Source of the DNA: Planctomycetota bacterium
GTDB taxonomy: Bacteria > Planctomycetota > UBA1135 > GCA-002686595
Length of the DNA: 64,000 bases
Direction of reading: 5' to 3'
Assembly: GCA_012959525.1 (NCBI GenBank)
Contig: DUDB01000080.1
Location: 1 to 64,000 of the forward strand
Made by a program: the position numbers and the translations under genes
Notes under the pieces: model-generated
The model's input: the letters and a program-made list of their open reading frames with translations, nothing else
What the model was told of the DNA's origin: nothing
Database searches by the model: none
In this document: piece by piece, positions 43,971-51,786 of the stretch
Position numbering within the stretch: the first letter of the stretch is position 1
Layout of the letters: the number at the start of each line of letters is the position of its first letter

Positions 43971-45749
43971 ATGCTTACCGAACTCACCATCCGCGACCTG
44001 GCTCTGATCGAGAGCGCGTCCCTCTCCTTCCAAGGAGCCTTGAACGTCATTACCGGAGAGACCGGGGCGGGCAAGAGTTTGCTCATCGATGCGCTCGAAC
44101 TGCTGCTCGGACGCCGTGCGCGTTCGGGCCTGATTCGGGCCGGCGCAGAACGTGCGAGGGTTGAAGGCCGCTTTGTCGTGCAGGGCTTGGGGCGCGTGGG
44201 CTACGGAGCTCAGGTGGAAAAGTGGCTTGCGAGTCAACTGCCAGAGGTCTTGGATGAATGGCGCGAGGAGCGCGAGTTTCAGGGGAAGGATGGCGATGCC
44301 GAGCAGGATCTGGAGTTGATCCTGACCCGCACCCTCTCAAAGGATGGACGCAGCAGCGCGCATGTAAATCATCGACCCGTGACCCAGAAGGTGCTGCGCG
44401 AATTGGCCTCGCAGTTGGTGGAGATTCATGGACAGAACGATCACCAACGCCTGTTTGAGGCGGCCGAGCAGCGCGCCTTGTTGGACACATTCGGTGGATT
44501 GGAAGACGCCTTGGCTGGCTACAGAGAGCGCCGTGCGTCCTGGTTGGAAGAGGCGCAGCGCCTGGAGGAGTTCGAGTCGCAAGAGGCTGAGCGGTTGGAG
44601 CGCCTCGACCTGTTGCGTTTTCAGATCAGCGAACTCAGTGACCTCGCCCCTCAAACGGGAGAGGTCCTCGGTCTGCAAGATGAACGGGAGTTGCTGCGGC
44701 ACGCGGGCGAATTGTCCACAGAGTTGGGTGGGATTCTGGGGAGCCTGTCGGAGCATGACGGGGCGGCCTTGGATCGCGTGCGCCAGGCGGAGCGGCAGTT
44801 GAGCCAGTGGGGCGCACGCGTTCCTGGGCTAGATGACGCGGTGGCGAGCCTGCGGGAAGTGAGTGCCCACTTGGAGGATGCCGTAGCGAATCTGGTCTCC
44901 TTCGCCGATGGAGTCGAGGCCAATCCTCCGCGTCTGGAGGTGGTAGAGGAGCGTCTGAGCAACCTGGAGAGGCTGATGCGCAAGTTCCGGACGGATGGAG
45001 ACGGGCTGGCCCAAAAACACGCTGACCTCAGCCAAGAGTTGGATGCCCTCGAGTCGGCTCAACAAGACCGCGATCAATTGACTGACGAGGTGGCTCGCAG
45101 GCGGGCCGGGGTCGAGGAGGCGGCTGCGCGGCTGAGCCAAGGGCGGGCCGATCTTGTTCCGCGTCTTCGAGAGGCGGTGCACGGCGGGCTGGAAGAGTTG
45201 GGTCTGGCCAACGCGCAGTTCGACGCTGCTCTTCTACCGCGGGCGGATGAAGTCGATAATGGCGCGCCGAGCCTCTCGGTGGACCGCAAGCGCTTTGGCG
45301 AGCATGGTGCCGAGGACGTCGAGTTCCTGTTGGCTGCCAACCCCGGCGAGCCCTCGAGCCCTTTGCGGGAGGTGGCCTCGGGCGGTGAAGCTGCGCGCAT
45401 CATGCTGGCGTTGAGGGGAGCGCTGGCCGTCAAGCAATCCACGCCTACCCTGATCTTCGACGAAGTGGACGCCGGCGTAGGGGGGCGGCTCGGTCCTCAG
45501 GTGGCCGCGCACCTCCAGGGGCTGGGAGCCGTACACCAGATCTTGTGTGTCACCCACCTGGCGCCCATTGCCGCCCGGGCCGCGCATCACCTGCGCGTAG
45601 CCAAGAGCGTCGAGGATGGCCGTACACGCACCCGGGTTCAGGCCCTTGCGGGAGACGATCGCATGGCCGAGGTGGCCGACATGATCAGTGGCGGCCGGGA
45701 TCAGGCCACGGCTCTGGCGGAAGCTCGCCGTCTGCTTGCGGCGCAATAG
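43971..45749 (+). CDS. recN: DNA repair ATPase RecN
   Basis: A 592-residue SMC-like ATPase acting early in double-strand-break repair. MLTELTIRDLALIESASLSF and GALNVITGETGAGKSLLIDALELLLG are near-invariant RecN N-terminal sequence, with Walker A at GETGAGKS. Two coiled-coil arms follow, with VEIHGQNDHQRLFEAAEQRALLD between Walker A and the first arm. The signature is EVASGGEAARIMLAL, Walker B is LIFDEVDAGVGGRLG, and ILCVTHLAPIAARAAHH is the switch segment. The length is somewhat longer than the usual 550-570. The start at 43971 gives the canonical N-terminus. Confidence 0.95.
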   Translation: MLTELTIRDLALIESASLSFQGALNVITGETGAGKSLLIDALELLLGRRARSGLIRAGAERARVEGRFVVQGLGRVGYGAQVEKWLASQLPEVLDEWREEREFQGKDGDAEQDLELILTRTLSKDGRSSAHVNHRPVTQKVLRELASQLVEIHGQNDHQRLFEAAEQRALLDTFGGLEDALAGYRERRASWLEEAQRLEEFESQEAERLERLDLLRFQISELSDLAPQTGEVLGLQDERELLRHAGELSTELGGILGSLSEHDGAALDRVRQAERQLSQWGARVPGLDDAVASLREVSAHLEDAVANLVSFADGVEANPPRLEVVEERLSNLERLMRKFRTDGDGLAQKHADLSQELDALESAQQDRDQLTDEVARRRAGVEEAAARLSQGRADLVPRLREAVHGGLEELGLANAQFDAALLPRADEVDNGAPSLSVDRKRFGEHGAEDVEFLLAANPGEPSSPLREVASGGEAARIMLALRGALAVKQSTPTLIFDEVDAGVGGRLGPQVAAHLQGLGAVHQILCVTHLAPIAARAAHHLRVAKSVEDGRTRTRVQALAGDDRMAEVADMISGGRDQATALAEARRLLAAQ

Positions 45750-45860
45750 GCGCGCGTTTCGGCCCCACTTTCTGAGCCCAATCCACGGGTTTCCGCCTCC
45801 AGGGGTTTCACCTTGGCAGAGGACGCTATTCTCTTGGGCCGTTCCGCTCTCCCCTGACTC

Positions 45861-46850
45861 ATGTCCCTGCAGCAAGCCCTCCGATTCGAACCCCAGGCCT
45901 TTCAACGCGTCTGGGGTGGCGAGCGTCTCCAACACCGATTGCGTGGGGAGCTTGCGTGGCCTTCCCAAACGGGGGAGGCCTGGCTGCTATGCGATCGGCC
46001 TGAGCAGGCTTCCGCAGTAGCTGAGGGACCTCTGTCGGGGCGGACGCTGGACGGGCTGATGTTGTCAGAGGAAGCAGCGTTGCTGGGCGAGTCTGCCCCT
46101 TCCGTCACCGGCAGCTTTCCCCTCATCGTCAAGTGGCTCGATACAGCGGAGTTGCTTTCCTTGCAGGTTCATCCCGGTGAGAGTTTGGCCAAGCGCCTGG
46201 GAGCCGAACCCAAGGACGAGTGCTGGTACATCTGTGATGCTGAGCCGGGGAGTGTCCTGTATCTGGGTCTGCGTGAAGGCGTGGATGCCGCCGCCTTTGC
46301 AGATGCGAGTGCGAACGGCGCTGTGCTTGAACTCTTGCAGAGCTTCACCCCACGGCCCGGAGATTTCTTCCACGTGCCTGCGGGAACTCTGCACTCGGTC
46401 GGCGCGGGATTGACCTTGGTGGAGATTCAGCAGAACTCGGATAGCACCTATCGCGTTCACGACTGGGACCGGGCGGGTCTGGACGGCAAGTGTCGTCAGT
46501 TGCACCGTGAGGAGGCCCTGCAGGCCATCATCTTTGGCCGCAAGGTGCAGGGCGCCATTCGAACGCGCGCAGATGATGAGGCCGCAGTGAACCCCATGTC
46601 TACACTGCTTGATGTGGGCCCGTTCCAGGTGCAGAAACTGCAGGTCCTTGAGGACTACCGGGACAATACCCAGGGACGTGCGTGGGTCTACGTTGTTCTC
46701 GCAGGCAGCGGTGCCCTGCGCGTGGGCAAGAACGAGGCCTGTCACATGAGAGCCGGCGATGCCTGGCTCATTCCTGCGGACTGCGAGAATTATTCGATCA
46801 CCGAATCCGATGGGGATTTGGAATTGCTGCGCGTCGAGGCACGTGCCTGA
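45861..46850 (+). CDS. manA: Mannose-6-phosphate isomerase, type I
   Basis: A 329-residue zinc enzyme interconverting mannose 6-phosphate and fructose 6-phosphate, feeding GDP-mannose and hence glycan synthesis. Family segments are FQRVWGGERL, PLIVKWLDTAELLSLQVHPGES with zinc ligands Gln and His, KDECWYICDAEPGS with a ligand Glu, and FFHVPAGTLHSVGAGLTLVEIQQNSDSTYRVHDW with the last His and the active-site Arg. The length fits the short bacterial type I group. It is 111 bases after recN and 17 bases before the pseudouridine synthase start. Confidence 0.9.
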   Translation: MSLQQALRFEPQAFQRVWGGERLQHRLRGELAWPSQTGEAWLLCDRPEQASAVAEGPLSGRTLDGLMLSEEAALLGESAPSVTGSFPLIVKWLDTAELLSLQVHPGESLAKRLGAEPKDECWYICDAEPGSVLYLGLREGVDAAAFADASANGAVLELLQSFTPRPGDFFHVPAGTLHSVGAGLTLVEIQQNSDSTYRVHDWDRAGLDGKCRQLHREEALQAIIFGRKVQGAIRTRADDEAAVNPMSTLLDVGPFQVQKLQVLEDYRDNTQGRAWVYVVLAGSGALRVGKNEACHMRAGDAWLIPADCENYSITESDGDLELLRVEARA

Positions 46851-46867
46851 ATCAGGAGAAACTCAGA

Positions 46868-48166
46868 GTGCGTGGACGAAGAGATGGATCGCGACGATCC
46901 TCACGAAGAAGTTCCGGAGGCCGTGGGGCGGGTTCTAGCCGCGCGGGCGGTGGTGCCCGTGGTGCCCGTGGTGGGCGAGGGCGAGGAGCCCGAGGTGGTG
47001 GGCCGCGCAAGGTCAGCGCGCGTCGGCCCGCGGCCAGCAGCTCCTCTGCGCGGGACTCGGCATCGGCCGACCCTCTGGTGCGTCTCAACAAGTACCTGGC
47101 CGACCATGGCATAGCCTCGCGCCGAGCCTGTGACCTCCTGATCGAGCAGGGCAAGGTCACCATCGACGGCATGCCCGTGTCCGAGTTGGGCACAAAGGTC
47201 AACCCCTTCGAGCAGACCGTGGAGGTGGATGGAACGCCGTTGCGTCCGGAAGGTGCCTCGCGTCGCTATTACCTACTGCACAAGCCTGCAGGAGTGGTCT
47301 GCACCAATGAACGCAGTGAGAACCGTCCGCGGGCCATCGATCTGATTACCGACCGGGACAAAGGCCGTATCTACACGGTAGGCCGCTTGGACGAGGAGAG
47401 CACGGGTCTCATCCTGCTCACCAATGACGGTGAGTTTGCACAGCGCGTAGCCCATCCGCGCTACGGAGTGCCCAAGACCTATCGGGTCACTCTGCACGGA
47501 CGCATCCATGACGAAGCCGTCCAGAAGGTCCGTGACGGCGTGTACCTCTCTGATGGCCGAACGGGCGGGGCACGAATTCTGATCCGCCGACGATCCGCTT
47601 CTTCCTCCGTACTGCTCGTGACCCTACGCGAAGGTCGCAACCGTGAAGTACGCAGGGTCTTTGCGGACGTAGGATTCAAGGTCGTGGGCTTGGCGAGGGT
47701 GGACATCGGTCCTCTGAGCGCCCGTGGGTTGCGTGCTGGAAAATGGCGCCCGCTCTCGCGCGAAGAGGTGGAGGCGCTGCTCGACCTTGCTGACGAAGAG
47801 CAGGCACTTGAGCCTTTGGACACTCCGCGCCAACGACAGGTTTCACGCTTGGAATCAGCCGAGGAGTTGGAAGAGGAGTGGACCCCTGGAGGGCCATCGC
47901 GCGGTGGATCACCCCGGGGTCATCGTCCCCGGACGGAACCGAAGGGCGAGGACGAGCCTCGTCGCGGTGATGGTGATGGTGATGGTGATGGTGGTGGTGG
48001 TGGCGGTGGGTCCCGCAGGAGCAGCAGCCCACGTCGCAGCTCGCGCCGCGGCTCGGGGGGACCCAGGCGACGGGGTGGGGGCGGACCTCGGGGTCGAGGA
48101 GGGCCTCGACGCGGCTCTTCCAGGCGCGGTGGTGCATCTAGTGATCGCGGTCGTAGGGGACGCTGA
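46868..48166 (+). CDS. RsuA/RluB-family pseudouridine synthase with RG-rich tails
   Basis: A 432-residue rRNA pseudouridine synthase. The GTG start is decided by AGGAG nine bases upstream. Residues 1-75 are Arg/Gly/Ser-rich. An S4 domain follows (VRLNKYLADHGIASRRACDLLIEQGKVTIDG), then the catalytic domain: LLHKPAGVVCTN, YTVGRLDEESTGLILLTNDGEF with catalytic Asp, KTYRVTL, and LREGRNREVRRVFADVGFKVVGLARVDIGP. After the core (about residue 300) come roughly 130 residues of low complexity: acidic, then DGDGDGD and a Gly run, then dense RRGGGG/RGRGG repeats. RluB family members modify 23S rRNA near 2605 (E. coli), RsuA 16S U516; which applies here is not decided. Confidence 0.85.
   Translation: MRGRRDGSRRSSRRSSGGRGAGSSRAGGGARGARGGRGRGARGGGPRKVSARRPAASSSSARDSASADPLVRLNKYLADHGIASRRACDLLIEQGKVTIDGMPVSELGTKVNPFEQTVEVDGTPLRPEGASRRYYLLHKPAGVVCTNERSENRPRAIDLITDRDKGRIYTVGRLDEESTGLILLTNDGEFAQRVAHPRYGVPKTYRVTLHGRIHDEAVQKVRDGVYLSDGRTGGARILIRRRSASSSVLLVTLREGRNREVRRVFADVGFKVVGLARVDIGPLSARGLRAGKWRPLSREEVEALLDLADEEQALEPLDTPRQRQVSRLESAEELEEEWTPGGPSRGGSPRGHRPRTEPKGEDEPRRGDGDGDGDGGGGGGGSRRSSSPRRSSRRGSGGPRRRGGGGPRGRGGPRRGSSRRGGASSDRGRRGR
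47966..48010 (+). repeat. In-gene GGTGAT/GGT microsatellite
   Basis: Four GGTGAT units followed by GGT units, in frame, encode the DGDGDGD and Gly run of the pseudouridine synthase C-terminal tail. Units of 6 and 3 bases keep the frame when copy number changes. Confidence 0.8.
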
Positions 48167-48168
48167 GC

Positions 48169-49479
48169 TTGAATCGCACCCAGACCAAGCCCGCAAGCAA
48201 GGGCTCCTTGTGCGGAGCCTCGATCACGGAGCACCGACTGCGAAATGGTTTGCGGGTTCTGATTGCCGAAAGGCACCTGGACCCGGTGGTGGCCGCGATG
48301 ATTTTCTATCGCGTCGGCTCATGCCACGAGAAACCCGAGGAAGCGGGCCTGTCCCACTTTCTCGAGCACATGATGTTCAAAGGCACCGCGCAGCTCGGCA
48401 AGGGCGAGGTCGACCGCATCACGACTTGCCTCGGCGGCTCCAACAACGCCTTCACCACCCCGGACCACACGGCTTACTGGTTTGAGCTAGCGTCCGATCG
48501 TTGGGAGGGTGCGCTGGAGATCGAAGCGGATCGCATGCAAGGCCTGCTGTTGGATCCAGTTGAGTTCGAAGCCGAGAAGGCGGTTGTGCTGGAGGAGCTG
48601 GCCATGGGTCTGGATGATCCTTGGAGGCGCCTGTCCCGTGCCGTGCAGGAGATCCTCTTCGGGCGCCACCCTTACGCGCGACCGGTGATTGGGTACACGG
48701 ACATTCTTCAGCGCGTCGGCCCCGCGGAGATGCGCGAGTACTACTCCCGCTTCTATCAACCCGCCAACGCCACCGTCGTACTCTGCGGCGATCTGAGCCC
48801 CAGCTCCGCCTTGAAGCAGGTGCGCAAGCACCTGGGTGGTTTGCAGGGCAGCTTTGATCCCGGTGCCGCGCCCTATAGACCCACGCCACCCGAGCCCGAC
48901 GGCGAGCGCCGCGTGCAACTGTCCTGGGACGATCCGACGACTCGCATGGTCATGGCCTGGCCCACAGTTCCGGTCGGAACGGACGTGGACTTTGCATTCG
49001 ACGTGTTGACCACCATTCTCACTGCGGGTCGGCTCTCGCGCATGTACCGTTCGCTGGTGATCGAGAAAGGCCTCGCCACTTCGATCAGCACCAGTAATGA
49101 CACTCGCTCTGAAGGCGGGGCGTTCTGGCTATATGCTGAAGCCGCACCGGGAGTGACTCCCGCGGACCTAGAGAGCGCCATCGACGCCGAGCTCGGCCAG
49201 CTGCATGAGCAGCTGGTGAGCCCAAGCGAAATGAAGCGCGCCAAGGCCCTCCTTGTCGCCGGAGCGGCCGCGGAAGGAGAGACCGTCAGTGATCTGGCGG
49301 AGCACATCGGCGGCTATGCCATGGATGCGGAGTGGACACTGACTCTGGAGCTCTCCGAGCGGCGCAAGAAGGTCACAGCCAAGGCCCTGCAGGCTGCCGT
49401 GCGCGAGTATCTCGTGCCCAGGCGCCGGGTGGTGGGATGGAGCCTTCCTGGTGATTCGGGGCAGGAGAGCAAAGCGTGA
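48169..49479 (+). CDS. M16-family zinc peptidase (active subunit)
   Basis: A 436-residue processing-peptidase-like protein. The TTG start two bases after the previous stop, with AGGGGAC upstream, gives MNRTQTK. The inverted zinc motif HFLEH is at 63-67 and EAEKAVVLEEL near 140 supplies the third ligand. The second half has the usual SWDDPTTRMVMAWPTVP and a final helical domain. No signal peptide is seen, so it may be cytoplasmic, although many M16B pairs act in the periplasm. The next gene, overlapping by four bases, is the partner subunit without a zinc site. Confidence 0.9.
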   Translation: MNRTQTKPASKGSLCGASITEHRLRNGLRVLIAERHLDPVVAAMIFYRVGSCHEKPEEAGLSHFLEHMMFKGTAQLGKGEVDRITTCLGGSNNAFTTPDHTAYWFELASDRWEGALEIEADRMQGLLLDPVEFEAEKAVVLEELAMGLDDPWRRLSRAVQEILFGRHPYARPVIGYTDILQRVGPAEMREYYSRFYQPANATVVLCGDLSPSSALKQVRKHLGGLQGSFDPGAAPYRPTPPEPDGERRVQLSWDDPTTRMVMAWPTVPVGTDVDFAFDVLTTILTAGRLSRMYRSLVIEKGLATSISTSNDTRSEGGAFWLYAEAAPGVTPADLESAIDAELGQLHEQLVSPSEMKRAKALLVAGAAAEGETVSDLAEHIGGYAMDAEWTLTLELSERRKKVTAKALQAAVREYLVPRRRVVGWSLPGDSGQESKA

Positions 49480-50786
49480 GTGCCTTCACGGATCTGGTAG
49501 CGGCCAGGGGGCAGGTCCCAGTAGTGACCCTCCCCCGAGCACGGTTCGAGCTCGATTGTGGCGCGCGCCTCGTGGTTTCGGCTCGCCCTGGCGCTCCCAT
49601 CACTGCGGTGCGTATCCACGTGCGAGGCGGCCGCAGTCAGGATGAGCTCGGCAAGGAGGGCACCGCATTCTTGACGGGGACCCTCGCCGATCAGGGAACG
49701 GATTTGCACGACGAGATGGGTCTGGCCACGCTGCTTGAGCCTGCGGGTGGCGGTATTCGCGGGGACGCCGCGGGTCTCTCGGGCGCGATCCAAGGCGACT
49801 CGTGGGGGTTGCTGCTCGACAGCATGGCGGAGGTCGTCCTGGGTGCGGCCTATCCAGCCGGGCCAGTCAAGCGTCAGCAGCAACGCATCCTCGCGCGCAT
49901 GGAAGCTCAGGTCGCAGACCCCCACGCGCAAGCTGCGCGCCGATTCAGAACACTGGTCTACGGCAAGAACTGGCTGGGCCAACCCGTGTCCGGAACTGTG
50001 GAGAGCCTGTCCTCAATCACCCCGGCCGATCTGCGCCGCCATCGAAAGCGGCACTGGCGCCCCGAGCGGGCGATGATTGCAGTGTGCGGCGACCTGGATC
50101 CCGAGAAGGTGCGAAGGAAGTTGAACCGCCTACTACGCTCCTGGAAAAAGGGCCGACCGTTCGAGACCAAACCCCTTCGGTTTCCCAAACGTGGCGTGCG
50201 CGTGGACGCGTTCCGTCGCCAGCGCGAGCAGGTGCACGTGTACCTCGGCCACTTGGGCATCAAGCGCGCCGATCCGGACTACGCTGCCTTGACTGTGATG
50301 GATCACGTGTTGGGCACGGGTCCCGGATTCACCAACCGCATTACCCGCCGGCTACGGGATGAGTTGGGGTTGGCTTACTCTGTGCAGGCCGACATTCACT
50401 CCAGCGCGGGCACTCATCCGGGGATCTTCCAGGCCTACATCGGCACCTCGCCCCAGCACCTACCGACTGCGGTGCAGGGCTTCCTGCGTGAGATCCATCG
50501 CATTCGGGATGAAGTGGTGGGGGAGGAGGAGTTGAGAGTTGCCCGTGATTTTGTCGTGGGCTCCTTCGCTCTGGGCTTCGAACGGGCCAGTCGACGCGCG
50601 GCTTTCCTCGTGGCCTCTGAGCTGCATTCGCTGCCTGACGACGTGCTCGAGACCCTCCCCAAGGAGATTGCGGCCGTGACGGCTGAGGACGTTCAACGCG
50701 TCGCCAATCAGCACCTGCATCCGGACAAGTGCTGCCTGTCGGTTGCGGGCCCGGTCCGCAAGCAGGACCTTCGCCCGCTGCTCTAG
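49476..50786 (+). CDS. M16-family peptidase-like partner subunit lacking the zinc site
   Basis: A 436-residue protein of the same family and length as its neighbour. Where the zinc motif is expected it reads EGTAFLTGTLADQG, with no HxxEH, so it should be catalytically silent. The substrate-positioning Arg/Tyr pair (ITRRLRDELGLAYSVQADIHSSAGTHPG) is kept in the second half, as in the alpha-type partners of M16B heterodimers. GTG start overlapping the previous stop. The two probably form a heterodimer in which this chain holds the substrate. Confidence 0.88.
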   Translation: MSAFTDLVAARGQVPVVTLPRARFELDCGARLVVSARPGAPITAVRIHVRGGRSQDELGKEGTAFLTGTLADQGTDLHDEMGLATLLEPAGGGIRGDAAGLSGAIQGDSWGLLLDSMAEVVLGAAYPAGPVKRQQQRILARMEAQVADPHAQAARRFRTLVYGKNWLGQPVSGTVESLSSITPADLRRHRKRHWRPERAMIAVCGDLDPEKVRRKLNRLLRSWKKGRPFETKPLRFPKRGVRVDAFRRQREQVHVYLGHLGIKRADPDYAALTVMDHVLGTGPGFTNRITRRLRDELGLAYSVQADIHSSAGTHPGIFQAYIGTSPQHLPTAVQGFLREIHRIRDEVVGEEELRVARDFVVGSFALGFERASRRAAFLVASELHSLPDDVLETLPKEIAAVTAEDVQRVANQHLHPDKCCLSVAGPVRKQDLRPLL

Positions 50787-50929
50787 GCCGTTCTGTTGGA
50801 ACCCTGTTTCTCACGGAATAAGTGAAACCGGTGTGCAGGGGAGGCGTCTATTTGGGGTGTATCCCCAGGGGTGGCCGGGGGCCCGGAGGTGGGTGCAATC
50901 TGTTGAGGGGCCCCGTGTGCACAGTTGAG

Positions 50930-51002
50930 TCTCTACTGAGTCTCTACTGAGCCTCTACTGAGCCTCTACTGAGCCTCTACTGAGCCTCTACTGAGCCTCT
51001 AC
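50930..51002. repeat. Tandem array of an 11-base unit
   Basis: Six full copies and a partial seventh: TCTCTACTGAG twice, then CCTCTACTGAG four times, then CCTCTAC. Only the first base varies between the two versions, so the array is nearly perfect. It abuts the terminator of the minus-strand gene. The unit is far too short for CRISPR and has no spacers. Confidence 0.95.
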
Positions 51003-51006
51003 AAAC

Positions 51007-51036
51007 GAAAAGGGAGGCCGCCGCAGCGTCCTCCCT
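51007..51036 (-). terminator. Intrinsic terminator of the minus-strand CHAT cluster
   Basis: On the minus strand AGGGAGG (51036-51030) pairs with CCTCCCT (51017-51011) around a GC-rich loop and is followed by TTT at 51010-51008, continuing CGTTTG. It lies 50 bases past the stop of the 192-residue gene and would end the sigma/anti-sigma/CHAT transcript. Confidence 0.65.
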
Positions 51037-51084
51037 CTCCGTCTCTCTTCTGGCGATACTTCTTCTCTAGTAGCTCTCCGGTCC

Positions 51085-51663
51085 TCACACCGGGGGCAAC
51101 ACTTCGTCCTCCACGACGGGAGGTCCGCCACCTTTCTTGTCGTCCACCGGAATGGGGACAGGCACGTGCGCGCTGGCCAATGCCTCGTAGTCCTGCAGTC
51201 CGGAATGGGCGGCAATCAAGGCCGCTGGCAAGAGGCCCGTTACGGGCCGCTCGTGTTTCAGTTCTCCTCGCTCACTCGTCCAACCCAGGGAGAAGTTCTG
51301 GGCACTCTGGATCCAAAGGGATCCCGCGTCGGCTCGGCGGACGCTGGCGACTTCCAGGGCACCGGTGTTGCGCCAGGTGTCCGATGCCAGGGCGATGACG
51401 TCGAACAGAAGGGCATCGGCAGCGCCGCGCGGGAAGGGGTAGACCAAGGACTCGCCGGGTTCGACCCGTGCGGCGCCCGTGGCACCCAGGTCCTCATCTC
51501 CAACCACCAGAACCTGGGGCAGGGGGGAGAGGTTGTGAATGGCGAAGTGGTTCTCGTTTACCTGGATCAGCATCTCCACTTGGGCCTGCTCGAGAGCCTC
51601 GGGCAGGTCGAAGGGGGTGGGGAGTTGGCTGAAGAGGGCGGCGCAGAGGGCGGTGGTGAACAT
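51085..51663 (-). CDS. Unrecognised 192-residue protein downstream of the CHAT gene
   Basis: The start is well supported by AGGAG eight bases upstream of the ATG. I do not recognise the family. The N-terminus (MFTTALCAALFSQLPTPF) is only weakly signal-like. The middle is beta-rich with HFAIHNLSPLPQVLVVGDEDLG, RVEPGESLVYPFPRGAADALLFDVIAL and SLWIQSAQNFSLGW, which suggests an Ig-like or jelly-roll sandwich. The last 25 residues are Pro/Val/Asp-rich (VPVPIPVDDKKGGGPPVVEDEVLPPV) and look disordered. It is 123 bases after the CHAT gene and before the terminator, so it is probably the last gene of that cluster; a CHAT substrate or ligand is conceivable. Confidence 0.6.
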   Translation of the reverse strand: MFTTALCAALFSQLPTPFDLPEALEQAQVEMLIQVNENHFAIHNLSPLPQVLVVGDEDLGATGAARVEPGESLVYPFPRGAADALLFDVIALASDTWRNTGALEVASVRRADAGSLWIQSAQNFSLGWTSERGELKHERPVTGLLPAALIAAHSGLQDYEALASAHVPVPIPVDDKKGGGPPVVEDEVLPPV

Positions 51664-51786
51664 GTCTCACTCCTGCCAGCGGGTCGTTGCCCGTTGACCC
51701 CCCCGTTATCGGAATCGGCGTGGGTGCAGCTTGAGCCTCCAGTGCCAAGAAACGGAAAAACCTTCCACCTTGCCCCTCAGGGGGGA

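Larger units (their letters stand above)
50787..51084. other. Convergent intergenic region
   Basis: About 300 bases between the M16 pair (plus) and the 192-residue protein (minus). It has no convincing gene. It carries an imperfect GTTTCTCAC/GTGAAAC hairpin near 50807-50829, the 11-base direct repeats at 50930-51002 and the minus-strand terminator at 51007-51036. Confidence 0.6.

Noticed and set aside
50930-51002. Direct repeats as a CRISPR array
   Set aside because: Units are 11 bases and contiguous, with no spacers and no cas genes.
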